A DNA stretch of 64,000 bases from Paraburkholderia kirstenboschensis (GTDB lineage: Bacteria; Pseudomonadota; Gammaproteobacteria; Burkholderiales; Burkholderiaceae): assembly GCF_904848585.1 (NCBI RefSeq), contig NZ_CAJHCR010000002.1, positions 124,001 to 188,000 of the forward strand, written 5' to 3'. Positions within the stretch are counted from its first letter, which is position 1, and each line of letters opens with the position of its first letter. Both the position numbers and the translations under genes were made by a program. This document shows, piece after piece, positions 25,023 to 34,132 of this stretch. The notes beneath the pieces are model-generated. The model was not told the DNA's origin, searched no databases, and worked only from the letters and a program-made list of their open reading frames with translations.

Positions 25023-25922
25023 ATGGATCGGCTCACCAGCATGGCTGTGTTCGTCAAAACCGCCGAGAGCGGCTCGTTCGCGGCAGCGGCGCTCGCGTTC
25101 GGCATCTCGTCGCAGATGGCCGGCAAGCACGTCGGCATGCTGGAGGAGCGCGTCGGCGCCCGACTGCTGAATCGCACGACGCGCCGCCAGAGCCTCACCG
25201 AGATCGGCCAGATTTTTTACGAACGCTGCAAGGCGCTGCTCGCGGATGCGCAAGCGGCGGAGTCGGTTGCGCAGGAATTGTCGGCCTCGCCGCGCGGACG
25301 CCTGCGGATCACCGCGCCCGTCACGTTCGGCGCCTGCTGCCTCGCGCCAATGATCACCCGTTATCTGGAAGCGCATCCCGATGTGCGGGTCGAGTTGACG
25401 CTGACCGACCGCTTCGTCGATCTGATCGACGAGGCTTATGAGGCCGCGATCCGGCTGGGCGCGCTGTCCGATTCGACGCTGATCGCGCGGCCGTTGATGC
25501 CGTACCGGCTGGTCGCGTGCGCGTCGCCGGCTTATCTCGCGAGGCGCGGCGAGCCGGCCGCGCCGCAGGCGCTGGCCGCGCACGAGTGCCTCGCGTTCGC
25601 CTTCACGAGCATGCCGGCCGCAACTGAATGGCGTTTTATCGACGACGCCGAGGGTGAGCACGTCGTGCCGGTTGCAGGCCGTTTCGAGGCCAACGACGTA
25701 AAAGCGCTGGTCGCGGCCGCGCTCGACGGCGCGGGGATCGTGCTCGCGCCGGAAGTTGCCGTGCGGAACGACCTTGCGGCGGGACGTCTGGTGCGCCTTC
25801 TGAACGGCTATGAAGCGCCCCCGCGGCCCATGCACCTTGTGTTTCCGGCGAGCCGCGTCACGCCGAAGCTGCGCGCGTTCATCGACCAGGTGGTTGCGGA
25901 GTTTGGGCCGTCTGGCGCTTGA
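25023..25922 (+). CDS. LysR-family transcriptional regulator
   Basis: LysR-type regulator of 299 residues. The N-terminal winged helix covers FVKTAESGSFAAAALAFGIS and the LNRTTRRQSLTEIG wing; the effector domain (about 90-290) belongs to the DsdC/CrgA-like subfamily, with GRLRITAPVTFG. The ATG at 25023 is preceded by GGGGA seven bases upstream; earlier in-frame codons do not fit a LysR start. It is divergent from the NADP-binding reductase, which is the natural candidate target. The intergenic region is AT-rich, but I could not identify a convincing T-N11-A site. Confidence 0.88.
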   Translation: MDRLTSMAVFVKTAESGSFAAAALAFGISSQMAGKHVGMLEERVGARLLNRTTRRQSLTEIGQIFYERCKALLADAQAAESVAQELSASPRGRLRITAPVTFGACCLAPMITRYLEAHPDVRVELTLTDRFVDLIDEAYEAAIRLGALSDSTLIARPLMPYRLVACASPAYLARRGEPAAPQALAAHECLAFAFTSMPAATEWRFIDDAEGEHVVPVAGRFEANDVKALVAAALDGAGIVLAPEVAVRNDLAAGRLVRLLNGYEAPPRPMHLVFPASRVTPKLRAFIDQVVAEFGPSGA

Positions 25923-25950
25923 GGACCTGAAGCGCGCAAGAACCCACTGC

Positions 25951-25985
25951 GGCCACCGCGGCGCAATGGGCTGGCGGTGGCCTTT
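25951..25985 (+). terminator. Rho-independent-like terminator after the LysR gene
   Basis: GGCCACCGC (25951-25959) pairs perfectly with GCGGTGGCC (25974-25982) across a 14-nt loop, and TTTC follows. It begins 29 bases after the LysR stop. Confidence 0.6.
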
Positions 25986-26336
25986 CACCCGGCCTCATAT
26001 CGAATGGACGGAATGCGCGCCCGCAAGAAGCCCTGAATATGCGAGCAAAAATCGGCCTTCAGTGCAGTCGCCAGCCGGCGCTCCAACGCTCCCCGGAAAG
26101 CCGCCAATCTCGCTGCATTGCCCGCGAGAATCCTCGGCTTTGCCCGCGTTAGGCGCCGCACAAGGCAAAATACGGGTTTTGCGCGCGCGAAGCGCGGCGG
26201 GACGGGAAGCGATTGCGCACCGGCCGCCGCCGCGCCGCGCGCCTTCAAAACATTGCGCGACGGCGGCCATGCAGGCCCGTCGCGTGTGGCGCACTCAGGA
26301 CAGCTCGTCCTCTAACAGAGCATCTCAGGAGCATTT
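25986..26336. other. Intergenic region without a supported gene
   Basis: GC-rich spacer between the LysR terminator and the DUF2760 gene. Frames of 87-99 codons exist on the minus strand, but they are Ala/Arg-rich, have no ribosome site and match no family I recognise. The promoter of the DUF2760-Hsp70 module must lie here. TCAGGAGCATTT just before 26337 is the ribosome site of the first gene of that module. Confidence 0.5.
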
Positions 26337-26900
26337 ATGACTGATTCGAACCCGTCTTTCCTCGGCAGGATTTCACTGGCCGTCAGCGCGTTTTTCCGCA
26401 TTCTCGGCGACGGCGAATTCGCCGCCGGCGTGCTGCGCGTGCGTGACGGCGGCACGGCTGCCCAGACACGGACGCAGGCGCCCGCGCCCGCTCCCCAGCC
26501 CGCGCCCTCGCTGAAAGAAGCCAACCCCGACGCCGCGCTGCAACTACTCGGCCTGCTGCAACGCGACGCGCGCTTCATCGACTTCGTCGAGGAAGACATC
26601 AAGCGTTTCAGCGACGCCGATATCGGCGCCGCCGCACGCCTCGTCCACGAAGGTTGCCGCGCGACGCTGCGCGAGCACTTCACGATCCGCCCGGTGCGCG
26701 ACGAAGCCGAAGGCAGCCGCGTCACGCTTCAGGAAGGTTTCGACGCAAGCGCGATTCGGCTGACCGGCAACGTCGTCGGCAAGGCGCCGTTTAGCGGCAA
26801 CATCAGCCATCGCGGCTGGCGCGTCGAAGAAGTGCGTCTGCCGAAGCTCGCGGAAAGCCACAACGCGAAGGTCATCGCGCCGGCCGAGGTGGAGCTATGA
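26337..26900 (+). CDS. DUF2760 domain protein, first gene of an Hsp70 module
   Basis: A 187-residue protein. After a short N-terminal hydrophobic helix (ISLAVSAFFRILGD) and a Pro/Ala/Gln linker, residues 63-187 form the DUF2760 domain: ALQLLGLLQRDARFIDFVEEDI, AARLVHEGCRATLREHFTIRPVRDEAEGS, GNVVGKAPFSGNISHRGWRVEEVRLP. Function is unknown; the family is known mainly from its constant position before Hsp70-like genes. AGGAG precedes the ATG. Its stop overlaps the next gene's start as ATGA, so the two are translationally coupled, suggesting that the product works with the two Hsp70-like proteins downstream. Confidence 0.85.
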   Translation: MTDSNPSFLGRISLAVSAFFRILGDGEFAAGVLRVRDGGTAAQTRTQAPAPAPQPAPSLKEANPDAALQLLGLLQRDARFIDFVEEDIKRFSDADIGAAARLVHEGCRATLREHFTIRPVRDEAEGSRVTLQEGFDASAIRLTGNVVGKAPFSGNISHRGWRVEEVRLPKLAESHNAKVIAPAEVEL

Positions 26901-28756
26901 GCGGCGCGCGCTATTCCATCGGCATCGACCTGGGCACGACGCACTGCGCGCTCTCCTATGTCGACACGAGTGCAAGCGACGGTGAGAAGACCACGCTGAC
27001 GGTGTTGCCGATCGCCCAGCTGACCGGACCCGGCGCGATTGCCGACTTGGACCTGCTGCCCTCGTTCCTGTATCTGCCGCACCCGGACGAACTGACTCCC
27101 GGCGACCTGCACCTGCCGTGGACCGGCGAGCGCCAGTTCGCCGTCGGCGAATTCGCGCGCAGCCGTGGCGCGGCCACGCCGATCCGGCTCGTGTCGAGCG
27201 CGAAAAGCTGGCTGTGCCACCCGGGCGTCGATCGCCGCGCGGCGATTCTGCCCAACGATGCGCCGCCCGAAGTGGCACGCGTGTCGCCGCTCGAAAGCTC
27301 GGTGCGGTATCTGACGCATTTGCGCGAAGCCTGGGACCATCTGCACCCCGACGCGCCGTTTCGCGAGCAGGACATCACGGTAACGATTCCCGCATCGTTC
27401 GACCCGGCCGCGCGCGAATTGACCGCCGAAGCCGCCGAAGCCGCCGGCTACGGCCGCATGACGCTGCTAGAGGAACCGCAGGCCGCGCTGTATAGCTGGA
27501 TTCAGAAAAGCGGCGGCCAGTGGCGCAAGCAGGTCAAGATCGGCGACATCATTCTGGTGGTCGATGTGGGCGGCGGCACCACCGACCTGTCGCTGATCGC
27601 CGTCATCGAGCGCGACGGCAATCTCGAACTGCATCGCGTGGCGGTCGGCGAACACATTCTGCTGGGCGGCGACAACATGGACCTCGCGCTTGCGCACGTG
27701 GTCGCGCGCAAACTCGCGGCTCAAGGCACTCAGGCCGACGCGTGGCAGTTGCGCGCCCTCACCTATGCATGCCGCGCGGCCAAGGAAACGCTGCTGAGCG
27801 ACCCGGCTACGGACACCGTACCGCTCGTCGTGCCGAGCCGCGGCTCGAAGCTGATCGGCGGATCGATCCGCACCGAACTCACGCGCGCGGAGTTGACGCA
27901 GACCATCCTCGACGGCTTCTTCCCGCAGGTGGACAGCGCCGCGCGTCCGGTGAGCCGCGCGCGTGCCGGTCTCACGCAACTCGGTTTGCCGTATGCGCAG
28001 GACGCCGGCATTACGCGGCACCTGGCGGCGTTCCTCGGCCGTCAGGTCGGCGCGCTCGCCGAACTCGAAGGTCTGCGCGACACGGCATCCCACGACGCCG
28101 CGCAAAGCGCGAGCTTCCTGCATCCCACGGCGGTGCTGTTCAACGGCGGCGTGTTCAAGTCGGCGCTGCTCGTCGAGCGCATCATGGGCACGCTCAATGG
28201 CTGGCTCGCGGCTGAAGGCGCAGAGCCGGCGCGGCTGCTCGAAGGCGCCGATCTCGATCTGGCCGTCGCGCGGGGCGCGGCCTACTACGGCTACGTGCGA
28301 CGCGGCCAGGGCGTGCGGATTCGCGGCGGCACCGCCCGGGCTTACTACATTGCGATCGAGTCGGCGATGCCCGCCGTGCCCGGACTCGAGCCGCCGATCC
28401 AGGCGCTGTGCGTGGCACCCTTCGGCATGGAGGAAGGCACCGAGGCGGAACTCCCCGCGCAGGAGTTCGGGCTCGTCGTCGGCGAGCCGGTGCACTTCCG
28501 GTTCTTTGGATCGTCGGTGCGTCGTCAGGATCAGGTTGGAACGCTGCTCGATTTCTGGGGGCCCGACGAGTTGCAGGAACTCGAGGAGATTCAGGCCACG
28601 CTGCCAGCCGCGGGCCGCACAGCCGGTGAAGTGGTGCCGGTCAAGCTGCACGCGCGCGTGACGGAAGCTGGCACGCTCGAACTCGAAGCCGTGCCGCGCG
28701 GCACCGACGAGCGCTGGAAGGTCGAGTTCGACGTGCGCGGCAACGCGAATGCATGA
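26897..28756 (+). CDS. Hsp70-family ATPase (DnaK-like)
   Basis: A 619-residue divergent Hsp70. The phosphate-1 motif SIGIDLGTTHCALSYVD starts at residue 7, phosphate-2 DVGGGTTDLSL lies near 220, GGDNMDLALAHVVA near 255, and the adenosine motif LFNGGVFKSALLVERI near 414. The substrate-binding half is short and unlike DnaK, so this is more like the HscC/YegD-type proteins than a general chaperone. It has no C-terminal lid or EEVD tail. It overlaps both neighbours by ATGA. A specific client or a partner in the DUF2760/DUF3731 module is likely, but the role is unknown. Confidence 0.88.
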   Translation: MSGARYSIGIDLGTTHCALSYVDTSASDGEKTTLTVLPIAQLTGPGAIADLDLLPSFLYLPHPDELTPGDLHLPWTGERQFAVGEFARSRGAATPIRLVSSAKSWLCHPGVDRRAAILPNDAPPEVARVSPLESSVRYLTHLREAWDHLHPDAPFREQDITVTIPASFDPAARELTAEAAEAAGYGRMTLLEEPQAALYSWIQKSGGQWRKQVKIGDIILVVDVGGGTTDLSLIAVIERDGNLELHRVAVGEHILLGGDNMDLALAHVVARKLAAQGTQADAWQLRALTYACRAAKETLLSDPATDTVPLVVPSRGSKLIGGSIRTELTRAELTQTILDGFFPQVDSAARPVSRARAGLTQLGLPYAQDAGITRHLAAFLGRQVGALAELEGLRDTASHDAAQSASFLHPTAVLFNGGVFKSALLVERIMGTLNGWLAAEGAEPARLLEGADLDLAVARGAAYYGYVRRGQGVRIRGGTARAYYIAIESAMPAVPGLEPPIQALCVAPFGMEEGTEAELPAQEFGLVVGEPVHFRFFGSSVRRQDQVGTLLDFWGPDELQELEEIQATLPAAGRTAGEVVPVKLHARVTEAGTLELEAVPRGTDERWKVEFDVRGNANA

Positions 28757-31700
28757 TTGAAATGAAGCGGTACAGCGTCGGCATCGATCTCGGCACGAGC
28801 AACACGGTGCTGGCTTATGCAGAAGCCGGGTCCGATGAGATTCGCGTGTTCGAGATCGAACAGCTTGTGAGTCCCGGCGAGGTCGCCGCCCGTGCGCTGC
28901 TGCCGTCGGTGCGGTACCACCCCGCGCGAGGCGAGTTGAGCGCGGGCGATCTGCAATTGCCGTGGAGCGACGGGGAGTCGGTTTCATCGCGAGATGTGGA
29001 GCAGCGCGCGGGGCAAACGTCGAGCCAACGTGCCGCTCACGGCGATCTGCAAGACGCGGGTCAACGCGCAGCCCCAGACGCAAGTCAACGCGCGAATAAC
29101 ACCGTCATGTTCGCGAACGATGGCCCCGATGCGCAGCCCGTCGTGATCGGGCGGCTCGCGCGGCTGCTCGGAGCCCAGGTTCCGGGGCGGCTCGTAACGA
29201 GCGCGAAAAGCTGGCTCTCGCATGCATCCGTCGACCGCGTTGCGCCAATTCTGCCTTGGGGCGCCGCCGACGACGTCCACAAGGTCTCACCGGTCGAAGC
29301 CAGCGCGAGCTACCTGGCGCACGTGCGCGCGGCGTGGAATCAACGCTTTCCCGACGCGCCGCTCGAACGCCAGGACGTGGTGCTCACGGTGCCGGCCTCG
29401 TTCGACGAAGGCGCCCGCGCGCTGACCGTGCAAGCGGCGCGTATGGCGGGCCTGCCCGCGCTGCGGCTGCTCGAAGAACCGCAAGCGGCGTTTTACGACT
29501 GGCTGTTCCATCATCGCGAACGGCTCAGGGCGGAACTCGCGCAGACGCGCCTCGTATTGATTTGCGACGTGGGCGGCGGCACCACCGATCTCACGCTGAT
29601 CGAAGTCGGCATGGCGGACGGCGAACCGCAACTCACGCGTATCGGGGTGGGCAACCATCTGATGCTCGGCGGCGACAACATGGACCTTGCGCTCGCGCAT
29701 CTGGTCGAAGCGCGCCTCGCCGGCGGCGGCGAACGCACGCGTTTGTCGGCGGCGAGCCTTTCGCAACTCGTCGAGCGTTGCCGCGGCGCGAAGGAGCTAC
29801 TACTGGGGCCGCAGGCGCCCGACTCGGCGTCGATCACGCTGCTTGGCGCGGGCTCGAAGCTCGTCGGCGGCGCGCGCACGGCTCAGATCACGCGCGATGA
29901 AGTGGAGCGCGTGATCGTCGACGGATTCTTTCCGGTGGTTGGGCCGTACGAACGGCCGGGGCGGCCGCGCGGCGCGATCGTCGAGTTCGGTTTGCCCTAT
30001 GCGACCGATGCCGCGGTCACGCGCCATATCGCCGCTTTTCTGAACCGCTTCGAGGCGCAGTCGCGCAAGGCGTTGGGATCGGTTCAGAGCGATGTTGAGG
30101 GCCGGCTTGAGGATGGTGGCGTTAGTGCTCGCGGCAATGCGGGCGCGGGAATCGGTAGTGGTGATGCTGGCGTTGGCGCGGACGTCGGGCACGCCGCTAG
30201 TCCCAACGATGTTTCCGGCGTCGAACCTGCATCAAATGCCAGCGGGCAACCACCGCTCCCCGTGCCGGACACCCTGCTGCTCAACGGCGGCGTGTTCCGC
30301 GCGCACGCATTGACGCAGCGCCTCGCGAGCACGCTAGGCATGTGGCGCGGCGAGCCGCTTAACGTGCTGCACAACGACAATCCCGACGTCGCCGTCGCGC
30401 GCGGCGCGGTCGCCTATAGCCTTGCGCGGGCGGGCGGCGCGCCGAAAATCGGTGGCGGCTCGCCGCGCAGCTACTTTCTCGTACTCGACGAACCCGCCGG
30501 CGGCAAACGGGACTCACGACCCGAGGAATCACAGCCCGAGGAATCACAGCCCGCCCAACGCGGTATCTGCCTGCTGCCGCGCGGCACCGAAGAAGGACAC
30601 GAAATCCTGATCGCCGAGCGCACGTTCGCGCTGCGGCTCGGACATCCGGTGCGCTTTCACCTCGTGTCGTCGAGCGCGGACACGGTATATGCGCCCGGCG
30701 AACTCGCCGATCTTTCGAGCGGCGACTTCGTTCGCCTGCCGCCCATCGCGACGATCGTGCAGCCGCGCGGCGCCGGCAGCGCGCGCGAGACCGCAGTGCG
30801 GATCGCCACGTCGCTCACCGAGGTCGGCACGCTCGAAGTGCACTGCATCGACCGCGACAATCCTGCCGAGCGCTGGCTGCTCGAATTCCAGCTGCGCCGC
30901 GACGACGCGCAGGTGAACCTCGCCGGCGATCCCGCGCAGGCGCGGCATCCGCGGCTCGACGAAGCCATCGAGCAGATCGATCGCTGCTTCGGTTCGCGCT
31001 CGCAAAACGTCGATAAGAAGGAAGTGAAACGCCTGCGCTCGCAACTCGAACAGTTGCTGGGCCCGCGGGAAAGCTGGAACAGCGCGCTGCTGCGTGAACT
31101 GTTCGGCGCCCTTTGGGAACGCGCGCGCAGGCGCCGCCGCTCGGCGGATCACGAGCGGCTGTGGCTCAATCTCGCCGGCTATTGCGTACGCCCAGGCTTT
31201 GGCTATCCACTCGACGAATGGCGCGTCGAGCAACTGTGGTCGCTATTCGACGACGGTATTCAGTACGTCCAGGAAAGCCAGGTCTGGTCCGAATGGTGGA
31301 CGCTCTGGCGCCGCGCCGCGGGCGGCCTCGACGACGGCGCGCAACTGCGCGTGCTCGATGCGATGCACTATCTGCAGACGGCCGCGCAATCGCGTCACAA
31401 GCTGCCGTTTGACGTGTCGAAAACCGGCACCGCCGATATGGTTCGCCTGAGCGCGTCGCTCGAACGCATTCCTGTCGCGCGCAAGATCGAACTCGGCGAA
31501 TCGGTGCTCGCGCGTTTGCAGAAACCTTCAGAGAATCATCAAGGCTGGTGGGCGGTTGGGCGCATCGGCGCGCGCCGGCCGTTTTACGGCAGCGCGCACA
31601 GCGTCGTGCCGGCCGACGTCGCGAGTCAGTGGCTCGACGCAATTCTCGCGCTCGACTGGAAGAAGGTGGACCCGGCCGCCTTTGCCGCGGCTCAGATTGC

Positions 31701-31893
31701 GCGGATGACGGGCGACCGCTCGCGCGATCTGCCCGATGAGATGCGCCATGCCGTGCTGCGCAGACTCGAAGCGGCGAGCGCGCCGCGCGCGTGGATCACG
31801 ATGGTCGCTGAAAACGTCGAACTGGACAACGCCGACGAAGGCCGGGTATTCGGCGAGTCGTTGCCGGCGGGGCTGAAACTGATCTCGGACTAA
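28753..31893 (+). CDS. Hsp70-family protein with DUF3731 C-terminus
   Basis: A 1046-residue protein. Residues 5-540 are a second Hsp70 ATPase: VGIDLGTSNTVLAYAE, CDVGGGTTDLTL (about 271), GGDNMDLALAHLVEARL and LLNGGVFRAHALTQRL (about 510). Two low-complexity insertions are visible, one at about 75-115 rich in Gln/Ala/Ser and one at about 435-495 rich in Gly/Asp/Val, a position where other Hsp70s are compact. From about 750 to the end the sequence is the DUF3731 region (RLRSQLEQLLGPRESWNSALLRELFGALWERARRRRRS...), helical and charged. It is coupled by ATGA to the Hsp70 gene before it. The next gene is convergent and ends six bases away. Confidence 0.87.
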   Translation: MIEMKRYSVGIDLGTSNTVLAYAEAGSDEIRVFEIEQLVSPGEVAARALLPSVRYHPARGELSAGDLQLPWSDGESVSSRDVEQRAGQTSSQRAAHGDLQDAGQRAAPDASQRANNTVMFANDGPDAQPVVIGRLARLLGAQVPGRLVTSAKSWLSHASVDRVAPILPWGAADDVHKVSPVEASASYLAHVRAAWNQRFPDAPLERQDVVLTVPASFDEGARALTVQAARMAGLPALRLLEEPQAAFYDWLFHHRERLRAELAQTRLVLICDVGGGTTDLTLIEVGMADGEPQLTRIGVGNHLMLGGDNMDLALAHLVEARLAGGGERTRLSAASLSQLVERCRGAKELLLGPQAPDSASITLLGAGSKLVGGARTAQITRDEVERVIVDGFFPVVGPYERPGRPRGAIVEFGLPYATDAAVTRHIAAFLNRFEAQSRKALGSVQSDVEGRLEDGGVSARGNAGAGIGSGDAGVGADVGHAASPNDVSGVEPASNASGQPPLPVPDTLLLNGGVFRAHALTQRLASTLGMWRGEPLNVLHNDNPDVAVARGAVAYSLARAGGAPKIGGGSPRSYFLVLDEPAGGKRDSRPEESQPEESQPAQRGICLLPRGTEEGHEILIAERTFALRLGHPVRFHLVSSSADTVYAPGELADLSSGDFVRLPPIATIVQPRGAGSARETAVRIATSLTEVGTLEVHCIDRDNPAERWLLEFQLRRDDAQVNLAGDPAQARHPRLDEAIEQIDRCFGSRSQNVDKKEVKRLRSQLEQLLGPRESWNSALLRELFGALWERARRRRRSADHERLWLNLAGYCVRPGFGYPLDEWRVEQLWSLFDDGIQYVQESQVWSEWWTLWRRAAGGLDDGAQLRVLDAMHYLQTAAQSRHKLPFDVSKTGTADMVRLSASLERIPVARKIELGESVLARLQKPSENHQGWWAVGRIGARRPFYGSAHSVVPADVASQWLDAILALDWKKVDPAAFAAAQIARMTGDRSRDLPDEMRHAVLRRLEAASAPRAWITMVAENVELDNADEGRVFGESLPAGLKLISD

Positions 31894-31899
31894 CGGCGC

Positions 31900-32703
31900 T
31901 CAGGGCCGCTCGCCTCGCGCCAGCCGCGCGTCGATATCTTGAACAACCGGCATCAGATCCGCGACGCTGTCGATCACATAATGCGCGCCCGCGGCCCGCA
32001 ATCGTTCGACCGCCGCGTCCCGGCGCCGCGCGTAGTCATCGGGCGCGAGCGCCTTCACATCGTCTTCGGCCATGCCGAACGCGTTGCCGCTCACGGCCAC
32101 GCCAACGGCCCACGTGCCGCCGTTGATTCCTTCCTCGATGCCGACCTCGGTATCGTCGACCTTGATCGCCTCTTTCGCGCGCCACACGCCGAGTTCGGGC
32201 AGCGTCTTATAGATCATGTAGGGCGACGGCCGCCCTTCCCGCGTGTCGCCCGTGCAGACGATGCTGTCCGGCGAGAAGCCCTGCGCCGCCGCGCCCGGCA
32301 CGATCTCCGCCATGATCTCGCGTGTGTAGCCGGTCGTCGTGCCGATGCGAATGTCGTCGCGGCGCAATGCGCTCGCCACTTCGGCGACGCCCGGAATCAC
32401 CGAGCTATAGCTCGCGGCTACCGCAATGTTTTTCGGCACGAACACGTTGTACACCGCGTCGATGTCCGCTTCGCGAGGCGCATGCCCGTACTTGTCGGCC
32501 CACGCACGCGAGATGCGCGGCAGCGCCATCAGCGCCGCAATGTGCGGCCGCTTGGCCATGCCCATCGGTCCGCGCGCTTCGTCGATCGTGATGGATACGC
32601 CGAACTGCTCGAACGTTTCGACGAACGCGCCCATCGGCGCAAGCGAACCATAGTCGACCACCGTGCCGGCCCAGTCGAAGATCACTGCTTTAACGTGTTT
32701 CAT
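31900..32703 (-). CDS. phnX: Phosphonoacetaldehyde hydrolase
   Basis: HAD-superfamily phosphonatase of 267 residues, converting phosphonoacetaldehyde to acetaldehyde and phosphate. Motif I is VIFDWAGTVVDYGSLAP (nucleophile Asp, with Ala in place of the second Asp as is typical of PhnX). The cap carries MGMAKRPHIAALM, whose Lys forms the Schiff base with the substrate. GTTTGYTREIM and KVDDTEVGIEEG are the remaining HAD motifs. It lies 42 bases downstream of phnW in the same orientation, so together they degrade 2-aminoethylphosphonate for phosphorus, nitrogen and carbon. No phosphonate transporter is present in the window. Confidence 0.93.
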   Translation of the reverse strand: MKHVKAVIFDWAGTVVDYGSLAPMGAFVETFEQFGVSITIDEARGPMGMAKRPHIAALMALPRISRAWADKYGHAPREADIDAVYNVFVPKNIAVAASYSSVIPGVAEVASALRRDDIRIGTTTGYTREIMAEIVPGAAAQGFSPDSIVCTGDTREGRPSPYMIYKTLPELGVWRAKEAIKVDDTEVGIEEGINGGTWAVGVAVSGNAFGMAEDDVKALAPDDYARRRDAAVERLRAAGAHYVIDSVADLMPVVQDIDARLARGERP

Positions 32704-32745
32704 TGACTTCCGTTTCGTGTTGCCGCGTTGTTGCGACTATGTTGT

Positions 32746-33999
32746 TCAGGCGGCCTCGGCGAGCACCTTGCGCTCTTCGATGGCAGCCGCAGGGGGCGCG
32801 GCGTGATTGACGCCCATCGTTCGCAGCGAGCTTGCGCACGCTTTGACGACGCGGCGCATCACATGCTCGTCCACCTGGCCGATACAGCCGATCCGAAAGC
32901 TGTCCACCACGGTCAGCTTGCCCGGATAGATGATGAAACCCTGTTGCTTCATCAATTCATAGAACCGCTCGAAGCCGAACGACGGATGCGCCGGCGAGAA
33001 AAACGTCACGATGATCGGCGAGCGCCAGCGAGCGTTCAAAAGCGGCTCGAAGCCGAGTTCATGCATACCCGCGACGAGCACGTCGCGATTGTTCGCATAA
33101 CGCGCGAGACGCGCCGGCTGCCCGCCTTCCAGTTCGTGCAGACGCAGCGCCTCGATAAACGCGGCCACAGTATGGGTCGGCGGCGTGAAGCGCCACTGGC
33201 CGGTGCGGTTCATCACGTCCCACTGATCGTGCACATCGAGCGCGAGCGAATGGCTGCGTCCGCGCGCATCCTCGAGCGCGCTCTTGCGCGCGATCACGAA
33301 ACCGAAGCCCGGCACGCCCTCGATACATTTGTTCGCCGACGACACAAACGCCTCGCACGCAATCTCGCGCACGTCGAGCGGCACGGCGCCGAATGCGCTC
33401 ATCGAGTCGATCAGCAGCTTGCGGCCTTTGGCGGCCGTGACCGCGGCGATTTCTTCGATTGGATTGAGAATGCCCGAGCTCGTTTCGCAGTGCACGGCGA
33501 CGACATGCGTGATGCCCGCGTCCGCGTCGAGCATGCGTTCGACTTCCGCTGCGCGCGGCGGCAAATAATCGCCCTTGTCGAGCACGGTGTGCGCGCGGCC
33601 GAGGTAACGCAGCGTGGTCGCAATGCGCTTGCCGTATGCGCCGTTGGCCAGCACGAGCGCGTGGCCGTCGCGCGGAATCAGGCTGCCCAGCATGGCTTCG
33701 ACGCAATAACTGCCGCTGCCTTGCAACGGCACGCAATCGTATTCGCCGGCTTCGTTCCCCGCGATTTCGAGCAGGCGGCCGCGCAAGTGAGCGGTCATCG
33801 CGCGGAAATCGCCGTCCCACGAGCCCCAGTCGCGCAGCATCGCCTGCTTCGTCGACAAAGCGGTGGTCAACGGGCCGGGCGTCAGCAGATACGGTTCCCC
33901 TTTTGCCGGTTCGTCCATCGCGGATTTGTCCCGTGACGGCGGCGCGCCTGTGGCGCTTGCTTGCGCTTTCGCCGGGGCACTGCCAGTCGCGCTTTCCAT
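32746..33999 (-). CDS. phnW: 2-aminoethylphosphonate-pyruvate transaminase
   Basis: PLP-dependent class V aminotransferase of 417 residues that converts 2-aminoethylphosphonate and pyruvate to phosphonoacetaldehyde and alanine. LLTPGPLTTALSTKQAMLRDWGSWD is the PhnW N-terminal signature, QGSGSYCVEAMLGSLIP binds the cofactor phosphate, and SSANKCIEGVPGFGFVIA holds the cofactor lysine. About 30 extra residues of low complexity precede the conserved start. I choose the ATG at 33999 because GGAG lies seven bases upstream. The promoter faces a divergent LysR gene across 133 bases containing an ATCGAT inverted repeat. Confidence 0.93.
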   Translation of the reverse strand: MESATGSAPAKAQASATGAPPSRDKSAMDEPAKGEPYLLTPGPLTTALSTKQAMLRDWGSWDGDFRAMTAHLRGRLLEIAGNEAGEYDCVPLQGSGSYCVEAMLGSLIPRDGHALVLANGAYGKRIATTLRYLGRAHTVLDKGDYLPPRAAEVERMLDADAGITHVVAVHCETSSGILNPIEEIAAVTAAKGRKLLIDSMSAFGAVPLDVREIACEAFVSSANKCIEGVPGFGFVIARKSALEDARGRSHSLALDVHDQWDVMNRTGQWRFTPPTHTVAAFIEALRLHELEGGQPARLARYANNRDVLVAGMHELGFEPLLNARWRSPIIVTFFSPAHPSFGFERFYELMKQQGFIIYPGKLTVVDSFRIGCIGQVDEHVMRRVVKACASSLRTMGVNHAAPPAAAIEERKVLAEAA

Positions 34000-34064
34000 G
34001 CCGAATCTCCAGTCTTGCTCGTTTGGATAGCGCCTACAGTACCGAAACGCCACGCATCGGTAAA

Positions 34065-34079
34065 ATCGATATAATCGAT
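34065..34079. promoter_or_regulatory. Candidate LysR operator between phnW and its regulator
   Basis: ATCGAT-ATA-ATCGAT is an inverted repeat with perfect 6-bp arms in the middle of the divergent region. It is a plausible binding site for the adjacent LysR protein, which would control phnWX and its own gene from here. The assignment rests on position and symmetry only. Confidence 0.5.
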
Positions 34080-34132
34080 GCCCATATCGCAAATACTTAT
34101 AGCTGGCCCATTCCACTGCGACGGAGGCTTAC

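Noticed and set aside
25985..26294. Minus-strand frames of 87 and 99 codons before the DUF2760 gene
   Set aside because: No ribosome site, no family resemblance, and the two frames overlap each other; typical of GC-rich spacer.
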